A stretch of 64,000 nucleotides of DNA, from the NCBI GenBank assembly GCA_963669155.1, contig OZ022576.1:8453948-8517947 (forward strand). Direction: 5' to 3'. The translations under genes were made by a program, and so were the position numbers. The notes below the pieces were generated by a model. The model did no database searches, had not been told where the DNA came from, and saw only the letters and a list, made by a program, of their open reading frames with translations. This DNA is from Arbacia lixula. Lineage: Eukaryota > Echinodermata > Echinoidea > Arbacioida > Arbaciidae. Of the stretch, positions 25,185 to 37,140 are shown piece by piece. Every line of letters starts with the position of its first letter. Positions within the stretch are counted from its first letter, which is position 1.

Positions 25185-28100
25185 GTGAGTACCGTGTTTG
25201 TGGCCTAAGTTCTACCCGTTCAGTCCCATAGGCAAGGAACTGAGTCTTATGGATATGGGTAAAATGAATAGGATTCCTAAGGAACAGAACAGATGATTGG
25301 ATTAAGCAGGTTCTCAAATAAACCTGGTATGTTCATACCATATAATGGTGATAATATATCCATTCTTATATAACCTGCAATACTAAATTACCCTTTCTAT
25401 CCTCAACTGTTCTTGAAGCTGGTCTTACTTAGTGAGATACTTGGTGAAGAGTGTGCTTGCATCTGGACTAATGTGTTTTGCTGACCTTAATGTTGAAAAG
25501 TAGTTTATTTCCTAATGATAATGAATATTTCCGCACTGAGTTTGTAAATTAGCAAACCAACACACATCACCGAGGCTTAATTGACATTGCGCACTCCTAA
25601 TTGGTGACACATGAGAATGTGTGCTTAGAGATGCACTCTGATGTCACTTCTTCTAGACATACTTTAACCTGTGAGTACCACGGGTGCATGAAATGTACAG
25701 TAAGTCAATGGGCCATTCCTGGCATGGTGCTGAAGGAGTTATGATCAGAGTCTTGTCAGTCTAATTATGAAGAGTGCCCTCTATATGTGGCACACATGTG
25801 AGCCAGCGGTGCTAATCCTTTTCCCCTGTTAGCTAATGAAATTCAGATTACCACCTTATCAGTCAAGTCCAAGCACTCCTTTAAGACAAATCATCCTAAT
25901 TCATCCCGAAGTTATTGCCGGCGATAAAAGCCCCAGTTTCTGCTGAGAGAGATCGAAGCAGAAGATTATGGTAGGTAAGAAGTTAGAAGTAGAAGGGAAA
26001 GTTTGGTGAGATGAGTTATTCTGATGAGGAAAAAACGTTGGCTAATGAGAGGCGCATAAGCTAAGTCACGCTGAAGTAGGGTTGGTCAGAGCAGCAGGAA
26101 ATGAGAGGAAATTGTTGCAAGTCGGACGACGCGGGAGATGATTGTGCCGTATCCGAACCCCCCAATACTGCTGACCAAGTCGTGATGCTCTCAACGCTTC
26201 TCGCTTGGACTTGATGTCTCCTTGGCGGACGTTTTTCACTATGAACCCCCAAGAGAGGTGCCATCATTTGATGGCCGTAATTAGGATTCCTCTGACCCAA
26301 CTCTAAGACCATCGGCCTGGGTTCCTAAGATAGTGGTCTTATCTTCCCTGTGATCTTTGTGCTCAGTTCCATAATCAAAAATAGCCTGCATAGAATTTGT
26401 TTGTTTTGTGCCAATTTGTAAACATTTGCCATAAATAGATTGGGATGTAATGGTGGTAAACAGGACAACACAACTTGAAAACTGAGAGACAAAATGTCAA
26501 CTCTGAAGACCACTCCTTTGTTTAAAGGATATCAAGTTGTGTCATTGCTGACTAAGCAAAACATTGTGAGGTTGCTAGCCAAAAAGGAGAGGAGTTTTTC
26601 ATAGCCAAGGATTTGAGATGGAAACATCAAAGAATTCACTTTATTTATAAAAAAAGGGGTCCTTATTTTGTTTACGTTATTTCTTTTCTAGTTTAAAGTA
26701 CACCTGCTCGCAGTATGTAGGATTTTTCTCCTGTTGGACTTATTCTCCCTTCATAGGTAATGCAAAATTGGCTTTAATATGAATTAGGATTGACAGCAAT
26801 CAGTGAAAATTGTCCATTAGGTTGGGAACCATATTTTGTATTAAGGATGATTTTTAATGCAATTATCTTGTTCAAGGACATTCCCAGCCTATTTCCTTTA
26901 ACTTGCTTTAAATGAAGCCAAGGCCTAAATACATTATCTTCATTTTATCACTTGTAGCTTTTTTCCCCATTTTGTTTTGCTGGCCAAAGATTCATGTCTT
27001 CATATACTTCCGTACCACTGGGAAATGGCTTAAGTTCAGAATGCCATGACCGTATCTTGAGCACTCCGTCCATATACTTGCTTGCCAAATGTATGAGTCA
27101 CATATTTTATACAAACTGTATAATATCGTAAACACTCAATTAGATGTGTTTCAGTAAAATTTGATGATACAAGCCAAGATATAAAGATGATCCATATGTA
27201 GGGAGGTTGGAGTGACATGAAAGAGGAAGGATATTTTCTAAGTGATGGGGGATCTAACGCATTTCTCGGTAATGTCTGACCTGGGTGGTAGCTCTTGCCA
27301 AAGTTCATGCCAGAGAGGTTACCTCACAACAGCTGTTGACACCTTCTCGTGCTCAGTGCAAGTAGGGTTTTCCTTGGTTGAGTCGCAAGTCTCCGCACCT
27401 CAGTTACCTTAAAGACAGGGAGGAGGAAAGTCGCAATTTACCAGGGGTCAACGTGCACCGCTTATTAAAATCCTCCCCCTCTCCCTGGGAAATAAGGATC
27501 GAGCCAAGTGGATAAGTGTATGAATGGACTGAGAGGGTATCACCGGATCAGGGATTACATGACAGCTTCGTCTTTAGATTGACTCATCTCCTCCAGCTCA
27601 ATCAGATCATCTCCATTTATGTGTCAGTGAGTCCTCTGTATTACAGATATCAAAATTGGGTGTCAGCGGTGGGACACAGGCAAATCTAGCTCAGTTCATT
27701 CTTGTGATTACGTTGAACTCTGTGAGCCTATTTTTCCGACAGGGATTTATATCTGTGGAAGTAACAGTTCAATTGAGAGCCTCGGTTTTGAAGTTTGGAT
27801 ATGAGCCTTTGGTGTCAGGAGTGGGATTTGACGGGAAGATCGCACACTTCTGTCTAGCTGCATTCTGATTGGATTCGAGTTTGTGAGCCTGGTTTGAGCA
27901 GATCTTGACAGGGATATATGTCTCTGGAAGTAACAAGTCAATTCAGCCTTCCCAGGATGTTATCGTCTCAGATCTACACTCTCGATTTCTAGAAGAGGAA
28001 ATCACAGTTTTTGCCTGAGATTCTTATCGAGGGAGATGCTAGCTTGTGATCGTGCTATATCAGAAGACGAGCGATTTTGACTTGTCTTGAGAATCTGTTG

Positions 28101-28524
28101 AGAAACACCGAAGGTGTTGGCCATCCTTGAGTAGTGTTCACTGCGGAGAACATTTCTAAAGAAATATCCTGGATTTGATGCAGCTCCCTGATTTTTTCCA
28201 AGGATCGTTTTTTGGCTTCATTGAATTATGTGCAGCATGGATATATTAACACTAGGAATATTCAGCGATTTTATGCAGTGCAATCTAAGCTGAGCGCATG
28301 AATACCATCCAAGATTAGCGATTACTTTCATTCTATGAATATGTTTACCTGTGACATACAAGGAGGTTCCTACACAAATGCACATTTTTGTTTGATAGAT
28401 CTTGAAAAGTGGATATTGTCGTAACGTAGTGTCGCATATTAAAGTATAGCCATTTTGATTGGTCAATCACCATGCCGTGCAACCCAGAGCTGCGCTCACT
28501 CCAAAACACCCTTCTTATTGTCAG
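25185..28524 (+). other. MYO5 intron 7 of window
   Basis: 3340 bases. Contains a degenerate direct duplication at about 27659-27946 and no other structure I can name. The acceptor is a clean CCCTTCTTATTGTCAG ending at 28524. An open frame begins 53 bases upstream at the ATG at 28472, but the IQ-motif frame with family resemblance starts at 28526. Confidence 0.8.
27659..27946. repeat. Degenerate tandem duplication, offset about 150-170 bp
   Basis: GGTGTCAG at 27659 recurs at 27811; TGTGAGCCT near 27721 recurs near 27892; the GACAGGGAT..TCT..GGAAGTAAC block recurs about 168 bases later. Intervening bases align with indels. An old two-copy duplication without coding potential. Confidence 0.7.
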
Positions 28525-28831
28525 ACTCACCAAGTTCCTGCGGCAGACGCGTGCCAGCATCATCATCCAGAAATCATGGCGCCGCTACCGCTGCCGCCGC
28601 GACTTCCTGGTGATCCGCAACGCCACGCTGACCATCCAAAGGTATGCGCGAGGGATGTGGGGGCGCCAGGTCTTCAAGGAAGCGCTGCGCCAGCACCGTG
28701 CCACCACCATCCAGCGGTACATCCGAGGGTGGCAGGTGCGGACCTGGTACCGGCGGACTCGGAGGGCGCTGGTCCTTCTGCAGAGCTGTGTCCGGAGGAT
28801 GAAGGCTCGCAAGGAGCTCAAGCAGCTCAAG
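28525..28831 (+). CDS. MYO5: MYO5 exon 8 of window: IQ2 end and IQ3-IQ6 lever arm
   Basis: 307 bases. A completes Lys, then 102 codons end at KELKQLK, phase 0. It supplies the last part of IQ2 (LTKFLRQTR) and four further IQ motifs: IIIQKSWRRYRCRRDF, LTIQRYARGMWGRQVF, TTIQRYIRGWQVRTWY and VLLQSCVRRMKARKEL. With exon 7 this makes the six IQ motifs that define the long class V lever arm and its about 36-nm step. IQ6 lacks Ile and the RG pair, as often in this family. The third codon position is strongly GC, unlike the flanking introns. The minus-strand and +2 frames across it are shadows. Confidence 0.97.
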
Positions 28832-31800
28832 GTGAGTACCAGGAAAAGCAACAATTTGTTGGGCTTCCTTTTAATTCTGTTGGGCTGAAACAAACACCTG
28901 GGTCCTGTTTTATAAAGAACTGTGAGGCCTTACATTCACTTTTCTGACTTCAAAGATAAAAGTTATTTCTTGTCCATATTTAAATCAGTATCTATGGGGA
29001 ATATTGAACTCACAATATGCACTATGAAATATTTTGTACAAGCTTCAAAGATGATTGGACTCCAGTTAGTTCCAAAAACAAGATTCTTAAGTTCTGAAGA
29101 ATTATTTTCTTCAGAATTTCTTAGGATATTTGAATTATAAGTGTGTGTGATTGTGTAGTAAATATATAAAAACAAGACAAATACATGCAATATGTAACCA
29201 ACTTTTGAAAATAAATCCCAAATTAATTCATGCATGGATAAGAAAATTAAACTTATCCGGGAAATGCAACAGTCTTGCAGGTCTTTGCATGTTAATCTAA
29301 GAATGAACGTGCCTGCCTTGAAAAATGAGGTTTGAGCAATATGTGCGTGTAGCTTTCTTCACTCTAATCAGACACAAATTGAGCTCCCATCTCCAGAGGG
29401 AAGTATCTGTTTAGACTATCCATCAACACACAGCCTAGGTTTCCCAACCACAGAAAGGGAATGCGATGTAGGGTGATAAGCTCTCCCGCACACAATCCCA
29501 CAAAGTCTCCCCTACAGATGAGAGCCTGGAGCTCAGCTAGTAATCATGTAAGTTTGAGGATATTTCTAGCATTGTGATTTGAAGTGAAGTAAAGTTTGTT
29601 GTTGATTTAGACAGGGTGTAACCGTAGGGGGGCTTTCCTGCGAGCTTAAAGTAGTTCGGTGGCGAGATATGTCGTCTGTTTATTCATCTTTTTCACGACA
29701 CAGGAACAGCCTCGGGTGAAAAAGGAAAAGGCATATTAATGAAGTTGGGCGTACACAGAGCGATCTTGTACTCAACCTCCCTTTCCATTTTTATAAGCAA
29801 ATTTAATGTAGTCAATTTATATTATTAGTTTTACTTTTAACTGTTTAAAGCCTATTTTGCCTATTCACCATTTCATCTACAAGCGAGATCTTAAAAGTAT
29901 AATTTCAGATCGAGTGAAACTTTGTTAACAAAAACTCTATGCCTCACCTTTACCCTAGACCTTATTCCTAATCTCTTTCCCAAATCCTGACCCTTGATTC
30001 TAACCATAATCCCTAAATATGAGTTTGTTCTTGTAAATGCCATGGGAGTCAGACAAAATGGAAGTAGATCAATTTGTGGGGTATCATGTTAGTTCCTGCC
30101 AAAGGTTTCTAACCTTTCTTTTTTTTCTGTTCATGTCCCACAAACCCGTTTTAATTCGTCCTCCCATTCTGATATTTTACCAATCTCCCCTTGCCATGTC
30201 ACTTCCCTCTCTCTGCCCTCCTCAGTACTTCCATTCCTCATTCAACCATTGCATCATTTCTTGCCTCTAATTGAAGGAAACTGGTGAATCACTCACATCA
30301 CATCACAAGACAGCCTTGAGCAAAAAAATGATAAAGCTTCTCTAAACTCACACATACAAAATGATGATCGACATACATTGTATGTTGAATTGATTCATAA
30401 CATGGTGCTGCCATTAATGTTTCCCACAATCACAAACTGTTTCATGAATAACGAAGTTGCATGTTCAGTTTGAGGGACGTGACTTCAGGCAAAATAGCTA
30501 TGCGTACAACCCCATGTGACAACAGGCTCTTTGCTGGAAGCATGTAGATACCTCAAAAGAAAAGCTTCAGGTCATCACAAAGATGATGCATGGCTTTATA
30601 CATAGTTGGTACTATTTTGTATCTTTCGCTAAAGAAGCAACTTTGATAGTTTTACTGTCATACACACAAACATATGCACACCAATTATTAAAATGAATTT
30701 TCCTTGTAAAATGGCATCTAATAGCAAGCTTAAGCTTTTTGCCAAATTATTCATGAATAGGATGTGAGCCAATATGCTTCAAGAGCACATAAAGATTCAA
30801 TACAAGAGGCATTGAGCCATTCAAGATCTTACCATTACTAGTTAGCAGTTCCATCATCTTACAAGTTTTCCATCATCATGTTAGCCATTTCATCTTTTAC
30901 TTTTCCATTTCTTCATAAACCACATGAAAAGTTGAGATTAAAGTTATCCTCATGCAACAGGAGCAAATTTACACATTTATTTGTGGAGGGCTACCTACTA
31001 AGCCTGATACCATGAAACACCCTGAACAATGTTTCGCCTTTTGCCCTATGAGGAAAATTGTCTGTCATGCACGCATCGCCATTGCCAAATTTATCAGCCA
31101 CATTATATGGAAGCAAAGTCGAGGGTTTTAACTTTCATTAGGTCTTTTAAGCGAATAGGCACGCAGCACTATACCAAGATTGGAAAGGATCATAGTATCA
31201 TAGTTCTGTACAGCCACATTGAAACCAATAGCTAATGAGTAATGACCCATCGAGAGGTGTGAGGGAGCTATTGTCCTGGCTCTGTTTGATTGAATTAGGG
31301 TGCAGTCCAGGCAGAAATTAGCACCTGTCTCTTAGATTTCTGTGGTGATAATTCATTTTTCTGTCCCTCAGACAAGGTGTGTGTAGATGCTGTGGTGTTT
31401 GTATTTGTATTCCCTGAGCACACCTGTCTCTCTGTCTTCCTGTCTCTCTCTGTTTCTGTCTTTCTGTCTCTCTTTGTCTCTTTGTCTGTCTTGCCTCCCC
31501 CTTTTTTTTTCTCTTTCTCTCTCTCTCACTCTCTCTTTGATTTAAGATGAATATCAGCTTTAAGATTGCAATTTCCCTGGTCAATACAAACTGGTTGATG
31601 AATACAGAAATTCCACTTCCCCTAAATTGCTGTGGATTTGTAAGCTCCAAATTTAGAGAAAATAAAATAATTTTTCATTCTATGGTAATTGAGGACACTT
31701 ACACTGTCTTAACTAAGTTCACAAAAACCCACTTCCAACATTGAGATTATGCATGTATAACATTATATTCAGTTTAACAAGATACTGCTATGAATCAGGC

Positions 31801-34304
31801 CAGTGACTTGAGAAAGGGACTGACCAGACTAACTGCACTGTTGATTGTTGTTTGAAAGTTTCCTGTGTCTCTCCCTCCCCATCACGGCTGACCAAAATGT
31901 CTCCTTCTCTCCCCCTCTAGCCCTCCTCTCTCGTTTCCTCCCCGACCAAACCAACAGTCTCCTTGACTTTTCCTCTGGCCCACTCCGCCGACCGTTGCCG
32001 CCACATGCATGACATGGCAATGCCTCATGGGAAGGGAAGGTCAGAAACTGACTTCCCTTCGTGGCCTAATTACAGCACCACAGTCAAGGACAGCGGAGAC
32101 GGGAGGGGGTGGCTATCACCCCCTGGCTACCCCTGTGGCTGCCCCCCTGATCCCTCATTCCTGTCCTACAGATATCATAACAAGCAAATCATTATGACAT
32201 GATTCCTAAGGAATCCGGCTGCTGCGTTATGATTCGTACTCTACATCTTATACTGCCTTGCCAAGATTATTTCTCAAATCTAGTCATTCTAAGAATAGAT
32301 CTTTTGGACAACTGCTGCAATTTTGAAATCAAATAGGTGTACAGATATGTGTCTCATATAAGCTACTTCCAGGCAACTATAAAGGGAAGATAAACACAAA
32401 TTAGGGGAAGAAATAATACTTACAAAATATTGTCAGACTAGATTGCTGTTCAATGCATAAAGTTGATTTGTTGTGATATTGAGAACAAACTAGCATTTTA
32501 AGATAATAAATTTCAATTGGTTTCTTACTTGATATTGTGTCAGCAGTTGATCCTCTGAACGAAACATTCTAAGTACAACAGGTTATACTTGTATTCATTC
32601 TTTACATTTCCTTTCAAATCTGTAATCTGTTGACCAAATAACTGTATTGTAAAACTGTGAAGAGGTACAAGGACATTTTTCCTCATCTTGCTTGCTGATA
32701 GTCTCAAACACTCGGCTATTTAAGACATTTAAGATAATACCTATCCTGAAAGCATTCTTGAGTAGCAGGTCATGATGGAGGGAGATAAAGATCATAAACT
32801 TCCAGAAGAGGATATTGCTACACAGTTAAGAGGTTAAAAAGACCATAAACCTAATGCCAACACTCTCAGGTCAACAATGAATATTGTCTCTTGTGCATAA
32901 TTAGTGTCATATCTGATTATTTACATCTTGACCAGCTGGACTGCAGATAACCCTCAAATGGACTGTGCCAAACCTGCTGACCTCCTTCTGCAATGGAAGT
33001 TGTTTAAAGGTCACAACTGACAATCTAATAGTATTTGGCTTTTGAGCATTTGTGATATTTAAAGCAAGTCATCAACGCATAAGTAAAACAGCTATCTTTA
33101 AGTGCGAAAGTGATATCTAACTGGATGCTTTTGGAATTGGGGAAAATTGAAGAAAATTATGTATGATCTGCATGATTTGTGTATCTTGTCCCCAACGTCA
33201 TTTTGGCAGACGGACAGTGTGACAGCCCCCGCCTTGTCTGACACTTCTTACGGACGTCCTTACTCATATCCTACGATCACACATCACCCACCATCTCCTT
33301 TTGGCCACCCCTATACCCCCCCCCCCCCCCCCACCCATCCCTTCCATACAAACACACACATATACACACATACTTCTATGATCTTTCCTCCTTACCATCC
33401 TCCTCTCTGTATCCCTCCAACATCTGTTTATCAGACTTTTGTATACCTCTTGGGTATGTTTCTTTCCCATGTCCTTTCCATGGCTTGTCCTAATGAAGAC
33501 CACAGCAGTGCTCTGAAGCGCCACCTGAACATGATGAGGATGAGGAAGATCTTTCTTATTTTATCTCACTTCTTCTGTCATCTCCTTCTCCTCACTTGCC
33601 CCATTTTTTACCCTATTCAGACCTCTGTTCCCCTCTTCCCCCTCTACTCTGTGCCCTCTTCCTTTGTACTTTACTATCTCTCCTTTCCATCTCACTCCTG
33701 TCATCTTTCCTCCCCCTCTTCCCCATCCGCTCTCTCCCCTCTCCCCTGTTCCCCTCCTTCCTCTCTTCTCAGAGCCATCTTCATCTTTACTATCTGTCTC
33801 AGTCATTGCAACTAGATCACCTCAAGAACATATCTTGCTACATGGTCAGTCTCAGGGCCATACAAGGCCACAGAATGATGTTTGGAGCACAGCTATTTCC
33901 TTTTTTAGCTGACCAATAAATGCCAGAAGTGAATACTACACAGACATGTACAACTATCATATATGTATCTCTTGCCCATAACCCTGGCCTCCTTTCATTC
34001 AAATTGCTTGCGGAAAGTCCTTAGGATAACATGGCAGGATCAAATCACTCACACTTACTACCAAAACAATAGCACTTGGCCAATCACCAGTGGTGGAGAT
34101 CATTTGAAAGAAGCGTTTGAAGCGGTTGAATCATGTAGCATGCTTGGGTAGGGAGAGTCTTACACAAATCATTACGTATTGGGTTTGTATAGGGTCAGTG
34201 GCACGCCACTCGATTGCTTCATGCCAACATGGCCATCCTTGATTTGACCTAAATTATGTGTACTTCAAGTATCTATTTATTATTACATTATTTCCTTTCT
34301 TCAG
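28832..34304 (+). other. MYO5 intron 8 of window
   Basis: 5473 bases. It includes a 10-bp-stem hairpin at 29092-29116, a CT-rich stretch at about 31430-31535, a C-run at 33316-33332 and a polypyrimidine-rich stretch at about 33580-33800. The 222-residue frame at 33147-33815 is Pro/Ser/His/Leu-rich because of these tracts and resembles no protein. The acceptor is TTTCCTTTCTTCAG ending at 34304. Confidence 0.75.
33316..33332 (+). repeat. Poly(C) tract, 17 bases
   Basis: Uninterrupted C run immediately upstream of a CA/CT-rich stretch. Confidence 0.95.
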
Positions 34305-34394
34305 ATCGAGGCACGTTCTGTGGAGCATTACAAGAAGCTGAACCGAGGCATGGAGAACAAGATCATCTCCATTACTCACAAGGTGGATGAGCTG
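34305..34394 (+). CDS. MYO5: MYO5 exon 9 of window: start of coiled coil
   Basis: 30 codons, phase 0 at both ends: [18 protein letters not shown] then [12 protein letters not shown]. The string IEARSVE.YKKL..GMENKI is a class V signature placed directly after IQ6, where the two heavy chains begin to dimerise. Heptad-like hydrophobic spacing is visible (V, L, M, I, I, V, L). The acceptor is at 34302-34304; the donor is CTG|GTAAGT at 34395. Short, but the residue match is nearly exact. Confidence 0.96.
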
Positions 34395-36381
34395 GTAAGT
34401 CAACCTTTTCTCTTTCAGTTTATCAACAAGTTAAGGCAGTCATATGTTTATCATGTAACAATGCACTTACTTCTAGTGAATGGGCCATCAAGGGTAATTT
34501 CAATTTGAAAATGAGTTCTGGGTATATTCCCAGTAGTAAGTAAGCATACTGTAGCATGCTCCGTCCTGAATATGAATGAAAAATAAGTAGGAAAAACATC
34601 TTAGAAGTGGAAGGATTTGAACCTTTCACTGCTGCCTTCTGGGGAGCAACTTCATTACCAGGCCATTTCTGGTTGACTGTACGTTCTATCTTGAAGCAAA
34701 TAAACAAGATATAGGCACTAAAAGGTCATCAATAAGGAAAATACCTGTAATACCTTTAATTAAGCAGAGAAAGGAGAGAATCGGACTAGACTGGCTTTTA
34801 GGCTGTCTGACATCACTCATCCAAGATTGAGGGTTACAATACACCCATGGGAAAGCTATTGTGATTTTTTGAGGTTTTTTTCAAGCCTGATTTTGTGAAA
34901 CAAACATTTGGAACGAACTTTTGCATTTTATCTATTGGAAAACAAGATCTCATTTTCAGAGGGTCTTGTTTTATTATTTTAGGGGGCTCTTTGTTATTTG
35001 TGGGGGCTACAACCCCCTGAGCCCTAATGTATCTTTTTCACCTCACCAGTAGTTTTTTTTAAACAAATTGGAAACAAACTTCACTTACAGCAGGCAGGGG
35101 GTATGCCAGAAGCGGTAGGGCCCAAATTAATTCGTTCCTGCCATCTGTCGGCTGCGAGGCTTCGGGTGCTGATGGGTAGATGAAGTCGTAATGTGGAAGA
35201 GGAATGTTTTGACAGGTCGTAGGTTATGCTGCCAGGGAGAACTGACCACAGGCTTATTTTAGGGGACTTAAAAGATAGCATAGCTTTCCTAGTACTTAAG
35301 AGATTATAAACATTTGAGGACCTTTACATTCCCACAGGGTTTGGTGTCATTTATAAATAATTGTGACATTGCCCATTGCAAGCTTCATATAGAATTGGCT
35401 ACATATTTTGCAGATTCAAGATGCTTACATGTATGGTACGTTATAAGCCACAGTAATAAGGAAGATTATTTAGCAATTTTTTCACATTGGCTTTTGTACC
35501 CAGCTACATTCTATATTAACTTTAAAAGGAATGATTTATTTGTAGCCCATAGTGCCGAATTACACCACGGATTTGGGAGGAGCCAGTAAAAAGAGATTTT
35601 CTTCTGTTTTTAGTTCATTGTGGTAAAATGCGTTGCAGATTTGGAAGCATTTGGGGGATAGCCCCTGTGGCAAGTTTGGCCAAACGGGTCCCGCGAACGG
35701 AAGCAAACAAACTTTTGAAAGTTGCTGGGATCGACTTTCTACTGCTTCCTCCGCTTCCACCACGCTGACAGATCCTCAACTTCCCTGGCCATGATGAATA
35801 ATCTCAGAAAACTTTCTCCCGTCCGTTTTTTTTTTGTTTGTTTGACAAGTCCTGCCTTTCTGTGAACCAGGTTTACGTGAAAAAAAAAACCTCCATGTGG
35901 TGATAATGCGTTGAGGTCTGGACTGTGCACGATTTTGATTGAGATAAGGGAACTGCACAATGGCTGAGTGAGTCATGGCATTGTGGTATCAGCCTTCTAA
36001 TCTTAAAAGAATCTCAGCACTTCAGGGTAGATGTGCTCTATTTAAGGGTCACAAATGTTTTTATTCATCCATATGCAACAATTCATTCTTGAGATTATCT
36101 TTGAGAGTGAATCATAGGGCTGATGAAATCTGAGGATCAGTTCTAGATTTTGTGCAAAAATCTCTAATTTTACTGGTTGGAAAATGACAAAGTTGTTGCC
36201 ACTGCACCTTTATCATCTAAACATGATTATTTAGATAAATCACACTATGTTATCATTGTTTGTTGTTTACATTTCTCTCAGCAGGGGATCTTGGTACAAT
36301 TTATTTACCTTTCCCATTCCAGAACTGGTGGTATAGGATAAACATTTCATTTTCGAGATTGGTTCTGTTTTTTCAACATTA

Positions 36382-36539
36382 GGGCCATGTTGCATATAGG
36401 TTATCAATTATGGTAACTTACCATCAATGGTAACTACATATACCATGGCAACAGGTGCAATAATGAAAGCTCATTGGCTGCTGCCATGGTAGATACTATT
36501 GATGGTAAGGTAACTGAAAACCTATATTCAACATGGCCC
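36382..36539. mobile_element. MITE with long terminal inverted repeats, 158 bp
   Basis: The left end is GGGCCATGTTGCATATAGG, and the right end is the near complement CCTATATTCAACATGGCCC. The arms extend inward through GGTAACTTACCATCAA and TTGATGGTAAGGTAACT, so nearly half the element is terminal repeat. The centre carries GGCAACAGGTGCAATAATG. Non-autonomous DNA transposon; superfamily not determined, no clear target duplication. Confidence 0.8.
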
Positions 36540-37061
36540 AGGGATACAACGGAAGGCTAGGGAAATACAGTTCTTGTATTAAAAAGTCCCTTTTTTAAAA
36601 AATTTGTTTGACATATTGTCAGATTATTGCTTTCCTCGAATTTGTTCATGTAAATAAGTTTTGTTGCAATTTATTTTCAGAATATTATTTCAATTCCCAA
36701 TGAAGTAGATTGAACAATTCTCATTTGTTTTTATGGACTTCAATCACCTCAAACATATAGCCCTTCAATGATCAAATGTGTATCTATGAGACATACGTGT
36801 AGGTGTATCACCATTGTATGAGGTTCAAAGGCTAACACTATGCTAGGCATACCTGTATCATGTACAAACCCTGCAAACAGATATTGACAATGTTTGTTGC
36901 ATTCACTGGCAATCTGATGCCATAAGATGCCTAAGATCCAACAGGTTTTTGGTTGATATACTTGCTTGTCTTTCATCTTAGTTGGTTTAATATATACCTG
37001 CAAAGAATCACTGTCCCCTGCAAGGAAGGATTTTGTAGTATGTAGTTTCAGATTATGTAAT

Positions 37062-37140
37062 TCTATTTAGTTCATTGTAAGCGCTTTGGGCCTTATGGGA
37101 AAAGCGCAGTATAAGTAATAAGTAATAATAATAATAATAA
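37062..37140 (+). repeat. Retroposon 3'-tail-like segment ending in (AAT)n
   Basis: The motif AAGCGCTTTGGGCC..GGGAAAAGCGC followed by ATAAGTAATAAG and then (AAT)n resembles the hairpin-plus-simple-repeat 3' tails common to LINE/SINE retroposons of many aquatic animals. GCGCTTT..AAAAGCGC forms a short stem. I see no body of a LINE or SINE upstream, so it may be a truncated insertion. Confidence 0.45.

Noticed and set aside
28459..28947. 162-residue + strand frame and a minus-strand frame over exon 8
   Set aside because: Alternative frames of the IQ exon; the IQ frame is fixed by the phase of exon 7 and by four IQ motifs.
33147..33815. 222-residue frame, the longest in the window
   Set aside because: Composition follows the C-run, CA and CT tracts; no recognisable domain, and the start is embedded in ordinary intron.
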